The notes under the pieces: generated by a model
The model's database searches: none
Seen by the model: the letters and a program-made list of their open reading frames with translations, nothing else
Told to the model about the DNA's origin: nothing
Shown here: positions 15,258 to 26,446 of the stretch, piece after piece
Layout: the number at the start of each line of letters is the position of its first letter
Numbering within the stretch: the first letter of the stretch is position 1
Assembly: GCF_910596095.1 (NCBI RefSeq)
Contig: NC_056552.1
Coordinates: 10,211,111-10,275,110, forward strand
Origin: Thunnus maccoyii
Taxonomy: Eukaryota > Chordata > Actinopteri > Scombriformes > Scombridae
Length of the DNA stretch: 64,000 nucleotides
Direction: 5' to 3'
Position numbers and translations under genes: made by a program

Positions 15258-18200
15258 AAGAGGGGCAAAGGTTTTCCAAGAAATCAAAATATTAGCAAAA
15301 CAAGTAGAGTGGAACCACTGCTAATGCAAGAGGAACATTATTTATTGAGGCTCTCAGGTGCAAAGGTATAAATGGTTACAGAGCCTGAAAATGTGGTTTT
15401 TACAAGACTGCACACTCAAGGCAATGCAGTTGGAAGGAATACAGCAAGGTAACAAGATCCAACCAAATTAGCTGATGAAAATATTGAGAGGAAAAAGGTT
15501 TAGTTTCCTTCACAGGAACAAAAAAATGCAACGTATTTGAGCTTTTTCTGCTGGCAGAGATGGATCTATAAATAAATAAGGAGCACTTTTGCTAAAACTT
15601 TATCAACCTTTTGTGTTAGCTCTGGCTCTGGAATGCTGCACTTGGCGTTTAATCTTGTTTCTAAACAGAAAGTGCGCGAGGAGCAATTCAACTTGGCCCA
15701 CTTACCGGAAGCCCTGACTGTGCTCCTCTGGGGGCATGATAGTGGGAAGAAATAGCTCCATGTTGCTGATGGCCTTCTGCATGACCATGTCAAACACGCA
15801 CAGCAGGGGGCGCCACTCTTCCAGCATCTCCTTGGTGGATGATGCAGGGAAATACCTGGGAAATTCACAACAACACACACACACACACACACACAAGCAC
15901 ATAAACACAGAGCACAGACAGACATGAGTGTAAATAGATGCAGACAAGCAAATACAGCTGAAGATACAAACACACACACTGATCAACAGCAAACAGCTCA
16001 ACTGAAGATCAAAGCAGTACATTATCCGGTGCACAAATTACATGATCACACAGGATGAGACTTACAGTCTGCAGCTTTTGATCAAAGCCTTCAAAATGTG
16101 GTCCACTGAGCTGAAAACAAGCAGAGAGAGGAAGTGTGTGAGCGTGTTTGTGTTCTACTTTAACTGTCTTGTGAGAGCCACATGTCCCTGCCAGTACTTT
16201 TGGGTTGCAACAAACAATTGATTTAATCATCAATAAATCAATGATCAAAATAATTTAGTCTGTAATATATCAAAAAAAGTGCCTATAAAAAGTTCCTAGA
16301 GCCAAAGGTGACACCTTAATATACCTTAATATAGCTAGTTTTATCTGACCGGCCCAAAACCCAAAGATAATCAGCTTAGAGTGATATAAAACCAGAGACA
16401 GCTTGACATCTTTTCTTGATAACTGACTTAAAATAAATTTTGGTAACACTTTCTATGACGACCGTGTCTATAAAGCATTATAAACATACTTATAATGCTT
16501 ATAGCACTGTATAATCATAGTTATAAGCACTCATTAATATTCATAATCCTTTATAATAATAATCATAACACATTATAAAGCATTTTATAATGACTTATAA
16601 GATCAAATATCATAATATTTCATAATAGCTGGTCACTCACAACATTTTTTTGCAAGGATCATAGTTATAATACCATATAATCATTTTATAATGCATTATA
16701 ATCACTGTTATAATGCATAGTTGTTGTAGTTGTTACAGATTGTACTGGGCTGTACATAGATTTGGGATAGTTGTTTATAAGTTGTATGTATGAGTTTATG
16801 GATGAGTAGTTGAGGAAGGAGTAGGAATAAATAAGTGTGTACTTTTTCCTACTCCTTTTTGAACGTGTAATGTTTAATTTGTGTTGTTTATGAGAAGTTG
16901 TTTATCGAGGTTTATTGTTTGTTTCATTTTATTGTTATTCTTGATTTGTTTTTATCTGTTTTTTATTTGCACATGTTTGAAATAAAATCGACTAACTAAC
17001 TAACTATTACAATGTGATTATAAGTTACTCTAAGTGGTCATTGTTTGCTTTCGGCAAAGTGAGAAAAATATCATTATATCTATGTGTAGTGAAGGAGGGT
17101 CCAACAGGCGTTGAACCCCTCTCTCCCAGACCACAGACAGCTGTGCTAACCAGTCTGCCAAATGTTTAATCCATTGGCCAACGGAGTGCAGCGCGTCATC
17201 CGTCATCAGTCATCCATGGTCATTACTCTCTAGCGGGCACTGCCCTGCACCGTGACACTATGCAAGAACAACACACAAAGCCTTATAAAATGTATTTGTT
17301 TAACAGGTCATAATAGAAATTGAGCGCTCCGATTTGACACGACTTTTTGATGATAAACAACTGACTGACGGACAATTGCGTGTCACTAATGTAATGTTTT
17401 CCCAAACAACTCATTCTGAACACTAAATTGACTCAAATTATAGATAATAACTGAAATCTGTGTTTTTACAGATTTATAACCTTTGATAAATAGAAGCAGA
17501 TCCGATCAATTTGCTGTATGCTTGAGTGTGTATCTGTGTGTATCTTTGTCTTGCATGAACTGTTGGGGAGTAGTTACCATGGTTACCTGCTGGAGTAAAG
17601 ACTCTAAACATCTGTGAGAAGTTGACAGTTGGTCAAACTCCACTTCATGAGAGAAACAGTTCCTATGCTCATAATTTGAGAATGGCAATATATGAGCTCA
17701 GAAAAACAAGTAGCATTGACTCTGAAAAGTATATTACACTGAATAATATTGCTGTATTGTTTGTTTATAATTCAGAAGCATTATATTTCCTGGTCCTCAA
17801 AATGAATGGAAGTGAATGGGCAGTCTGACACCTGTGAGGAATGAGTGGTGTTGACAGCAGATGACAGCGACAGCAGCAGTTCTTAGCTTATGACTTTAGA
17901 CTTTAGAGGTAAGACTGCTGATTTTTGAAAAATTCTACTAAAGTGAGATATCACTTTGGATATTGAGACTTACCATGTGTCAACACCAGTGCATGGTTTG
18001 CACCTGTTTTTTAAGGAGTCACTTTTATTTTTGTTGACTTTTGTTGAACGTTTACATAAAAGTAAAATGTACAGCTACAGGTAAAGTAGAAATGTTTCAG
18101 GTATTATCTACAATTTGACTCAACTGAGTCTTTAGAGTGAGTTTTTTGGGGAAACATTACATTAGTGAAATGTAAATGTCCATCAGTCAGTTGTCTGAAG

Positions 18201-21200
18201 TTGGAGCAGTCAATTTCTGTTATGACCTGTTAAACAAATAACTTAATTTTACAACATTTTGTGTGTTGTTCTTGCATATTGTCATGGTGCCCGCTAGACA
18301 GTAATGAGCACGGATGACTGGATGTTCTGGCCCTTGGCCAACAGATTAAACCTTTGGCTGACTAGTTAGCACAGCTGTCCGTAGTCTGGGAGACCGGGGG
18401 AATCCTCTTTCGCCACACATAGATTTAATGATATTTTTCTCATTTTATTTAAAGCAAACAATGACCATTTACAGTGACTTATAACCACTTTGTAATGTAT
18501 TATATCTGCCTGTACCTCAGGAGTTTCATTACTTTACTTAAAGCACCAAATGACCATTTAGAGTAACTTATAATCATATTATAATGCATCGTAACAGTGA
18601 TTATAATGTATTACAACTATGAGAATTATAATATACTATGATCCTTGCAAAAAAATGTCAGCGAGTGACCAGCAGTTATAAAATATTATGATACTTGACC
18701 TTATAAGTCATTATAAAATGCTTTATTATGTGTTATGATTATTGTTATCAAGCATTGTGAATATTTATGAGTGCTTATAATTATCATTATATATTATTAT
18801 GATTATAACAAATTATTAGTATGTTTATAATAAATTACAGACATGGGCATCATACAAATTTTAACCTGTTCATTGTGGGACGTTTCACTGAGAGCCAGTT
18901 TGGGGAATAAACCAGCAACCTTCTGATCAATTTTTTTTTTTTTTTTACATATTTCAATTTGGCATATTTTCTTACTAAACTATCGAGGGAAAACTGTTTA
19001 CTTGTGGATTTAGGGTTTGGAATAGAAAAGCAACAGAGCTACAGTTAATGCAGATTGGTATTTAGGATAAAGTTTGGTAGGAAGAAATCTTAAACAATAA
19101 AATAAAAAAAACAGTTAAATGAATAGGAAGTACATATAAACCAGTACAGTGTTATAACTTCTCATATAAAAAACACATACTTGGGGAACCAGACGAGTCC
19201 AAGGTGCTCAGTTTTGGAGTAGATGATCCTGTCGTACAGATCGTAGAGTGGTCGCCATGGCAACTCCAGGTCATCCCTTGACAGCAGTTCCTTCTTCCTG
19301 TTTGAAAAAGGAAGTTTATCATCAATTATTTAACCTATTTATAAGGATTTTGCAGGACTTCAGGCGGATTCGTTGAAATTCAAGCCTTTGAAAAATTCCC
19401 TACTCAAGACAAAATGACGGTAATAATGTTACACTGAAGTGAAACACTGCAGGTTGTCTGAAGGCGTCTGTAATTGTGGGAAAATTACTCACTACCTTGC
19501 AGGCTGCGCTAAAAATGAGGCCTGCCAAGTTGCAGACATGTCTGCAAACATAACGCCATGAGTCTTTTAATTCAGTAAAGCATAACTGGATTAACAGCTG
19601 CAGGCATTAGTCATTTGCAGGTGCAGACTCAGCTGATTAAAAATATTCACAACACAAACCCATAGGGAAAAATTAGGAAGAATTAACATCTGAAAGTAGA
19701 CAGAACCGGATTTCTGCTAACCAATCACACAATAAAGTTATCTTTTTTTATGATTCTTGACTTCTCAAACACCATGTTAAGCTTTTAGATCACTAGTTTA
19801 CTTTGTAAGTGCTTTAAAGCAGAGCAGGTTTTTAATTTTCCTGAGAAACTTTCACGAACCTTCTCTTGACTGCGTTACTTAGTTCTTTGTTAAATTGCCA
19901 TTTTTATGTGCTTTATATACTGGAATAAACTCCACAGAAAGGTTAAAAGCCCCCGCAGTGGGGAATATGCACAATTTCCACAGCCTTGGATTCCTCTTGT
20001 CTGCTCCTCTCTCAATCATCTAACAACTATAAAACAGACTCTCATTGGGGAGATTTGAAAAAATGAAGGCAAGAAGAGACAATCGGGGAAACGATGGTGA
20101 AATGCGAGGGATGGAAAAAAAAAAGAAGCCTATTGAGACCTGATGCGTGATGTCGAGTATCAAATTTATCTCTCAGCTGTGAGACCTTGCACTTAATATA
20201 CGGTTAGCCTAGATCTTTCTCTTTTCATCCAACGGACAAGACAAACGACATCTACATTATGATGTTGTTTTTGTGATGGATGTAAAAATCGTGGAAACAA
20301 CGGGAGACAAATGGGAAGTGATGAATGTGACCGTCTCGGAGAATACGCTGCAGTCGCTGGAGTAGTGACAGATCTGATTTGAGAGACAAAAGCGAGGGAG
20401 TCACGCTATAGGTCAGGACTTAAAAAGTAATAAATGCACCGTGAAGCCAACACACTTTATTGTCCTTGTTTTTATCTATGTGAGTGCGTGTCTGCTTGAG
20501 TGCACATGTCTCTGTGCATGTGTGTGCGTGTGTGTATCCACTCCCTTTAAACTAATTATGACTTTATAGACTATTTTATATGATGTCATATTGTTATTTG
20601 TATCCATAACATGCACGTGTTATATTGTTATAGCCTCATAAACTGTCATTTTCACTCCATCACTGACAAAATCAGAGATTTGGGCATCAATTCAGAAGCT
20701 AATATCGTTGTCCATGTAGACCGAAAGGTGTAGCAAAACTTTAGTGTTGCCAGATGTATATTTTGTTGATATAAATCATCAGACATGAAAGGAATATCAC
20801 AATGACACCACTGTTGCTTTTAACCCACAATACCACATGAATGTACTAGTTGCTGTGTATTTATTTGTTTGTTTGTCTGGTAACAGGATATCTAGAAAAA
20901 CATATAAACAGAGTTCAATGAAATCTGGTAGAAATTTATCCCATGGAACAAGCAACAAAAGACTTTGGGTCTGATTTGGATTAGTCTAGGTTAGTTTTTT
21001 CTTTTTTGAAATTCCTTTTCAATGATACCATTACACTTCATTCTGATGCAGGTCCAGACCTAACATTTTCTATAACTGAAATAATAAATTTAGAGGATTA
21101 CGCAGCCACCACTCTCCGGGTGCTTTCTAAATTACTCTTATTTTTCTTTCTTAACTCTGCGGGTTGTCCAAAGCTCCACATGGCAGGGCTCCAAATAGCG

Positions 21201-22818
21201 GAGAGGTAAGTGAAAAATCCACTTTAACACGTCATGTGACTTGACATCAGTATACCACTTGTGGCACACTGATGTTTACCCACTGGGCCGCTTAGTGATC
21301 TCATTATTAAGGGCAGAAAAGGTAACGGCTCTGACGCTGGTCAGTCCAGTTTTCTAGTCAAAAGCTCTCACTGTTTATGTACAAAATAAATGTTATTCTG
21401 GCTTTCTGTCATGTTTTCTTAATTATTTTAATGTTCTGTACAGAGTAGTGCCTCCATAAATCCGGCAGCAGAGTAACCCAGACATTCTTCTCCCCAGCCA
21501 CATCCTCCAGTTCCTCCTGGGGGATCCCAAGGCATTCCTAGACCAGATGGGATATATAGTCCCTTTGGTGTGATCTGGGTCTGCCCGGGGGGTCCACAGG
21601 GAGGCGCCTGATCAGATGCCTGAACCACCTCAACTTGCTCTTTTTAAAGCAAAGGAACTGCGGTTCTACTACTCTGAGCTCTTCATCTTGTCCCTAAGGA
21701 TGAGGAGCTCAGATATCTCATATGTGCGTGTGTGTGTTTATGTGTCAAACCCACTTGAGAAGCTGAATGAGCAGTCTGGCGTAACTCTGCATCATATAGG
21801 GCTCCAGGTTCGGCAGCGTGACCAACTCATAGAGCAGCTTAATGAAGAGAATATGGTCCTCTTTGCTGAACCTCCGGCCGTACAGCTTCAGAAACCTGAG
21901 GGTGAGAGGTGAGGGGTGAGAGGTGACCATCAATGAGCAGCTGATCGCTTCCTGCTTCCTTCGTCTGACCCACATTCTCAAATACACAGCTACAAAGCCT
22001 CGGTGGGATGAGAGGTGACACACACTTGTCTAATATAACTAACCTCATTGAATTTGAGCAAATGCCAAGTAAGCAAAGTAAATTAAAAGTCTTTATTTAA
22101 AGTTAAAGGGGGCAGAAGATGATGGCCTGATGCTCTCTAGGCAGACAGGGTAGCTTGGGGAAGGTCTGTAACACCACAAAGGTCTCTGCTTAAAATATGA
22201 CTGATACTTTTTGTGGCGCTTTGTTCCTCATTTTCTGAAGTATTGAGTGTGTGTGTTGTACCCTTTTAAAAATAAACATTACAGCTGTGTCCAACTGTAA
22301 GGAAATGCAGCCACATGGTAATCTAATAAAACAGTCCTGCAACTAATATTAGGCTAGTGCACATTTGTGAAGCTTATTAATTTTGTTTTTGTTGTTATTG
22401 TGCCAGAGAGGTATTTATGCAACTCAAGGTTTCAGAGTTTTATGGTTGCATTATTGACTTAATATGTCAATCCAATACAATGGTCTCAAAATAACTGTCT
22501 GAATGAGCTGATATATTATGAAATCATTATGTTAATAAATAGGAAATGTGCTCATTAACAAATTACGGGTTAAGCTGTCTTACTGTATACCCAGAGGACA
22601 ATTTTCAACACTTACGAGAAGAGCTTCCTGGACCAGAAAGCGACCCCGGGCCACAGTTCTCTGACGAGGACAGCTCTGGACAGGTTCGCTTTGATGTCCG
22701 CCAACAGTTCCGTGGCCTCCCGGTCCAACCGGTCGGAATAAGGCAGCAGGTCGTTATACACGATCTCCTTCTGAGGTGTGAACACGGACGGGTCAGCCAT
22801 ATCTCCATCCACAGTCAT
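1..22818 (-). CDS. psme4: Proteasome activator complex subunit 4 (PA200), N-terminal ~1078 codons, 29 exons, runs off the left edge
   Basis: PA200 is a HEAT-repeat cap of the 20S proteasome, working mainly in the nucleus. Exons 5' to 3': 22616-22818, 21755-21895, 19181-19297, 16066-16110, 15706-15855, 14823-14886, 14156-14230, 13946-14068, 13756-13848, 13234-13412, 11546-11632, 10998-11184, 10529-10618, 9855-9919, 9489-9639, 8879-8977, 8412-8481, 7013-7080, 5952-6155, 4038-4195, 3617-3712, 3461-3516, 3267-3323, 3100-3155, 2892-2990, 2736-2798, 2521-2616, 2182-2313, 1-211. Each has GT-AG sites and the phases add up. Signatures follow human PSME4 in order: [86 protein letters not shown] start at ATG 22818 (A at -3); ATG 22800 is an in-frame alternative. 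Human PSME4 is about 1840 aa, so roughly 760 C-terminal residues lie outside. No frameshift or stop was seen. Teleosts can carry psme4a and psme4b; I cannot say which this is. Confidence 0.95.
6474..6790. mobile_element. hAT-like MITE
   Basis: The ends are inverted: GGCAGCAACTAACGATTATT at the left and AATCGACTAATTGTTGCAGC at the right, with AT-rich subterminal pairs. This is a very common teleost repeat pattern. It lies in the psme4 intron between exons 5952-6155 and 7013-7080. Confidence 0.7.
7172..7366. repeat. Hairpin-forming inverted repeat (MITE-like)
   Basis: Bases 7191-7224 and 7312-7346 are inverted copies differing at about three of 35 positions, with weaker pairing extending outwards. 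They flank a ~90-bp loop with CCCTAACCC-like sequence. Confidence 0.65.
7380..7910. repeat. Dispersed teleost repeat
   Basis: GTGATGGATTACCATGAACT ... GAGCATGCTAATGTTAGCCA ... GTTAGCATGGCTGTAGAC is a chain seen in many fish introns. A related segment in opposite orientation lies at 43800-44060 in a kcnk1 intron, which confirms it is dispersed. Confidence 0.55.
10137..10400. repeat. Dispersed teleost repeat (GTTAGCTTAGCTTAGC type)
   Basis: It contains GGTTAGCTTAGCTTAGCATG and TACCTTTGGACAGTGCCAGG. A diverged copy in reverse orientation is at 28750-29060 in the thrombospondin gene (GACAGAGCCAGGCTAGCTGT, GCTAAGCTAACGG). Confidence 0.6.
11268..11500. repeat. Probable dispersed repeat in psme4 intron
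   Basis: CCAATCAGAACAGAGTGGGC followed by GGGGGCCTCAAAGAGATAGG resembles a common fish repeat. No second copy was found in this window, so the call rests on recognition alone. Confidence 0.4.
13695..13743 (+). repeat. (GA)n microsatellite beside a psme4 splice donor
   Basis: About 24 GA units lie 12 bases beyond the donor of exon 13756-13848, preceded by (GT)n from about 13668. On the transcript this is a CU run just after the donor. Confidence 0.9.
14743..14814 (+). repeat. (GT)n/(GTGC)n microsatellite
   Basis: About 27 GT units pass into CGTG units and end only ~8 bases from the donor of psme4 exon 14823-14886. A separate (CA)n lies at 14939-14967. Confidence 0.9.
16200..16430. repeat. 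Degraded MITE fragment related to the 6474-6790 element
   Basis: GGGTTGCAACAAACAATTGA and GGCCCAAAACCCAAAGATAA echo the left end and middle of the hAT-like element. The right end is missing or overwritten by the long inverted-repeat element that begins at 16440. Confidence 0.5.
16440..18870. mobile_element. Non-autonomous DNA element with ~0.65-kb terminal inverted repeats
   Basis: Left arm about 16440-17340, right arm about 18180-18870. The right arm read backwards matches the left over most of its length: TTTTTTTGCAAGGATCATAG at 16646 against CTATGATCCTTGCAAAAAAA at 18638, and AAAGCATTTTATAATGACTT near 16576 against its complement near 18705. Both arms are rich in CATTATAA-type motifs. The middle (17340-18180) has no recognised coding sequence. 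It lies in the psme4 intron between exons 16066-16110 and 19181-19297. Family not assigned. Confidence 0.75.
16727..16997 (+). mobile_element. Retroelement tail nested in the left arm of the inverted-repeat element
   Basis: This stretch interrupts the left arm and has no counterpart in the right arm. It contains TACTTTTTCCTACTCCTTTT and ends TTTGCACATGTTTGAAATAAA followed by a (CTAA)n-like tail, as in fish LINE 3' ends. Removing it makes the two arms similar in length. Confidence 0.6.
21420..21725. mobile_element. Non-LTR retrotransposon (LINE) fragment
   Basis: TCCTCCTGGGGGATCCCAAG, CCTGATCAGATGCCTGAACC and CGGTTCTACTACTCTGAGCT match a fish LINE coding fragment pattern on its non-coding strand. 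The fragment ends only ~30 bases from psme4 exon 21755-21895. Confidence 0.55.
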
Positions 22819-23029
22819 AGTCGGGTCACTTTTCTGCTTACAGCGCGCGTAAAAAAAATAGAGCAAAGTAAAGCGTTCCTCTTTATTTAATGAATGTTGT
22901 ACTGCTTGGAAATGCTCTGCCGAAGTTAGAGGGCATAATCTGCTGTGTCCAGCAAGCAGGGCGGAAGGCAGGCGATCACAGGGGAAAGTGTGTCACGCTA
23001 ATTGAGCTGTGCAAAGCCCTGACAGCGGA

Positions 23030-24125
23030 GAGGGCCGGTGTAAGTTGTGCCTGCCCGCAGGGAACTGCATGCGCCAGGCGGGAGCGCGCACAGCCAGAGG
23101 GAACACTACCAGACATTGTAATGACTTTTAAGGCCAAAGTACTGATTAAAAACGATATAATCTTGTTTGTCAGGTTCATCAATGACGATAAATGATATTT
23201 TAAAGTCATCAGTGTTTTATTAGTCTCAGTAGCTAGCACTTCCTCAATGAGATTGGTCTGAAATTTACAAGGTTTCATTGATGAATCTCTCAATATTTTT
23301 TAGGACGAATTCTTAGAATAGGATTTCAGATACTTACAGTAAAATGAGGTTTTTAAATGCAAAAAACGAATGTGGAGTGTCAAATTCACTCTGTCATAGT
23401 CGATCAAATAAATTATGTGCTGATTAGACCATTTGATTCCTGTCAAACTTTTATTAGAAGTGTCATTACTAAGTGTTAAGGGATGCATGCATTATTCTCG
23501 GCAGAACTAATTGCCCCTGCCGAGTAATGCATTCCGTATTATTTCAGCTTAGGTCATTATTAGCTAAATGTGTGAAATTCACACTGTCGAGCCAAAACAG
23601 CCCAAAATATTTGCTGGTGACACCATTTGATTAATAAAGTTACAGCGCAGGTGCAGGTTATTACATGACGAGAAATACATCCTCTTTTTTCTCAAACCAG
23701 GCGAGTGTTACAAGTAGGCTCTGACATTCACGATGTCGAGCCAGAACGACCTATTATATGAACTGATAACAATGTTTGATCCTAAAGTATCTGAAAAGAA
23801 ACTTAAGAGGAGGAATATCTGGAATCCAATGCTTAAAAACACATCCACAGTATTGACAGATTAATCAAGGAAACCTTGTAGCCTAAATTTCGGACCAATC
23901 ATCATGGAAATGCCACTACTACTGAGTCTAATAAAACACTGATGACTCTAAACGTTCAGAAACTATTTGTCATCATTGATGAACCTGTCACAGAAGATTA
24001 CATCGTTTTTAAACAGTACCTTGCCTTAAAAATCATTATGGTAGTTTTCCCTGTAACTGTGCGCGCTCCCGTGAGGCGCATCCAATTTTCTGCGGACCTC
24101 TGACCTCTGCGCAAGTTCCGCTTTG
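23030..24125. repeat. Diverged palindromic element upstream of psme4
   Basis: Left arm about 23030-23330, right arm about 23800-24125. Examples: AGTCATCAGTGTTTTATTAG at 23203 matches the complement of CTAATAAAACACTGATGACT at 23926; GGTTCATCAATGA near 23173 pairs with TCATTGATGAACC near 23975; GGGAGCGCGCACAG near 23079 pairs with CTGTGCGCGCTCCC near 24058. The interior holds a hairpin at 23486-23532 and diverged direct repeats. Confidence 0.7.
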
Positions 24126-24440
24126 ACCTACAATAACAAGACGCTGCGTCACCTCTAATTGCTCATTTCGAGCAGTGGTGGCCGTGACGCGCGACACAGG
24201 CGGTCGAGTTAAATGACGAGCCCACAGGTTGCTACTGGGTGCATTACTGTGAATTCAGACTTTGATTTCAGCACCAGTGAAACTAATGAGAAAAGGCTTT
24301 GATATGTGAAGGCTTTCATCGTGTATGCTTTCTGGGAAATGGGCAAGGAGGAAATCCGAAAGCATCATTCTGGACTACAAATCCCAGAGGCGCTGTGTGC
24401 GTGTGTGCGTGGTGCGAGCTAATCTGCAGAATATTAGGAT
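24050..24440. promoter_or_regulatory. GC-rich promoter-like stretch with a ZNF143-type motif
   Basis: CpG-containing DNA is interrupted by ACTACAAATCCCAG at 24374-24387, the classic ZNF143/Staf binding pattern. It lies between the head-to-head psme4 (-) and thrombospondin (+) genes. Which gene it serves, if either, is not shown by the sequence. Confidence 0.35.
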
Positions 24441-24552
24441 GATCTGATAAATGGATTAATGTCCCTCTGCTGTTCTACTGACCCACTCTGACTGTTGCGG
24501 GGATAAACAAGGGGCTGCACTGTCTATCCGGTGCATTTAGTGAATCAGCATC

Positions 24553-24620
24553 TATCTACCTACCTACCTACCTACCTACCTATCTATCTATCTATCTATC
24601 TATCTGTCTATCTGTCTATC
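24553..24620 (+). repeat. CTAC/CTAT tetranucleotide microsatellite
   Basis: Consecutive CTAC units pass into CTAT and then CTGT units; simple-sequence DNA. Confidence 0.9.
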
Positions 24621-26134
24621 TGCCTGTATGCTTTGGCTGCATGCCACTTTACCTGTTTGCTGAAATGTGCCAATAGATAAATAAATTCACAGTCCCAAAC
24701 AAGTCCCGCTCATATTATCTATGCCTTTTCGGCTCTCTTATGACACTTTTGTCCCCGACCTTCTCCATTCTTATGTTACTGTGTGCACCCTTCCATGTAA
24801 ATCCTTTTACTTTAAGCCCATGTAATTCTCTGACCACTCCACGCTTAGAGTGGTGCGGCAATTGCAGGATATTGTCTGGGTGAGTTTGCTGCTCACAGCT
24901 AGGGCTTAGAGTATAATGCAAAGGCCCTTTGAGTTGTCTGGTCTGGATACTTGAAGAAATGGGGCAATTGCTGCAACTCCACCTCAGCCTTTTCTTAAGC
25001 CGCCTGATTGCATAAAGTGCTCTGTTTCTCAACCCCACCTCAGTCTCACTGGCTACAGCCTGTGATGGCCATGCAACCTTCAATCAGTTTAACCTTTCTG
25101 AGACAGTGAGGGCGATGCCCTCTTTAAAACTATTTTCTCTCTATAAACACAGGGGAAAACAGACTTTGAGAGAGATCCCAGAACAGAATGTGCCTTCCAC
25201 ACGACAGGGCAGTCAGTCCAAGGGTGTCCAAAGTGGTCTTTGCGAAGTAATCTCACCCAAGTCTTTACCCTTTACTGTATATCCCCTCAGATCTTTATTA
25301 CTTTTGGGCTTTTCTGCCTCTCAGAGCAGTGAGAGCACCTGCTTTTGCTGCCTCGGCTGTTGAACCACTTCCACGAAGAAACATGGTATCTGTTCCTATT
25401 TGCTCTTCGTTGTGATGTTTCTAGGTGTCTGTAAATAGAGATTTTGTTGGAATATTGTGTGTGTGTGTGTGTGTGTTTGTATGGGCACAGGCGCTTGCAT
25501 GTGTGTGCCTGCGTGTGTGCACACATCTGTAAGATTCATTATTCCACAAGTGGAGTCCACAGATGGAAAATGTGATTCAGGATGATGATGCCTCTTTGAC
25601 TCAGCAGGGAGAAGCCCGAACAGAAAGAGAGAGGGAGGAAAGTGATGGAGAAAAAAGAAAGAGGGAAAGAGAGAGAAAGGAAAGAGATGATGATCCCAAT
25701 GGAAGTACATGTTTTTGTATTCCGTCCGCCTGCTCATCTTTAGCTCATGATCTGAGCTTCTGCAGACATTTAAAAAAAAATCAGTCCTAAGAAACAAACA
25801 CACACATCAAGTCTTTCATTTTCACCAGGGATTCATGGTGATGCCAGTTCTCTCACTCCTAAAATATTGGAAAACTCAGGCAGCCAATGGGTGTGTGTGT
25901 GTGTGTGTGTGTATGTGTGTGAGTCGGTGCATGTTTTCGTGTGTGTCTCAGTTTGGAGAGTGAAGAGTGTAAATGATGTGTCTGGGAAACCTGCATCCAA
26001 ACGTCAACACACACACACACACAGACACGCACACACAAGTTCCTTCCATCCAGCTGGGTTTCTCGCTGGGAGATATGCAGCCCAGTTCATCGCCAGACAG
26101 ACGGGTAATATATGGCCCCCGCTCCTGCCTCACT

Positions 26135-26152
26135 CACACACACACACACACG

Positions 26153-26183
<31 letters not shown>

Positions 26184-26205
26184 CCACACACACACACACA
26201 CTCAC
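26135..26205 (+). repeat. (CA)n microsatellite
   Basis: Long CA run with a few G and C interruptions, about 240 bases before the first recognisable thrombospondin exon. Confidence 0.9.
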
Positions 26206-26446
26206 ACTCAAACAAATACATAACCACATTAGAACTTTCTACAGAACTAACAGAGCTGTCCACATGTTCTTCACTCAGATTTCTCTCTCACCGACTTCTT
26301 CCCTATTTTATTCGGATGCTTTAAAGACAAATTACTGAGGAAGTTGTGCTGGTGATCCTCACACCGGATGCCAGGATGGGGAAGGAAACAAGGAGACGAG
26401 GAAATACTGTAAGGAAGAGGGAAAGGACACAGACATTCCATCACAG

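Larger units (their letters stand above)
24441..26446. other. Intergenic stretch between psme4 and the recognisable thrombospondin exons
   Basis: It contains a CTAC/CTAT microsatellite (24553-24620), (GT)n near 25456 and 25888, and a long (CA)n at 26135-26205. I looked here on the plus strand for the ~190-codon thrombospondin N-terminal domain exon and signal peptide and found neither. A 122-codon open frame on the minus strand at 24715-25083 resembles nothing I know. Confidence 0.5.

Noticed and set aside
15566..15979. 137-codon open frame on the minus strand over a psme4 exon
   Set aside because: It reads the psme4 exon 15706-15855 in the wrong frame; the correct frame gives EMLEEWRPL.
24715..25083. 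122-codon open frame on the minus strand
   Set aside because: No recognisable domain, no paired splice sites or neighbouring exons, and it lies in intergenic DNA. Kept only as an unexplained open frame.
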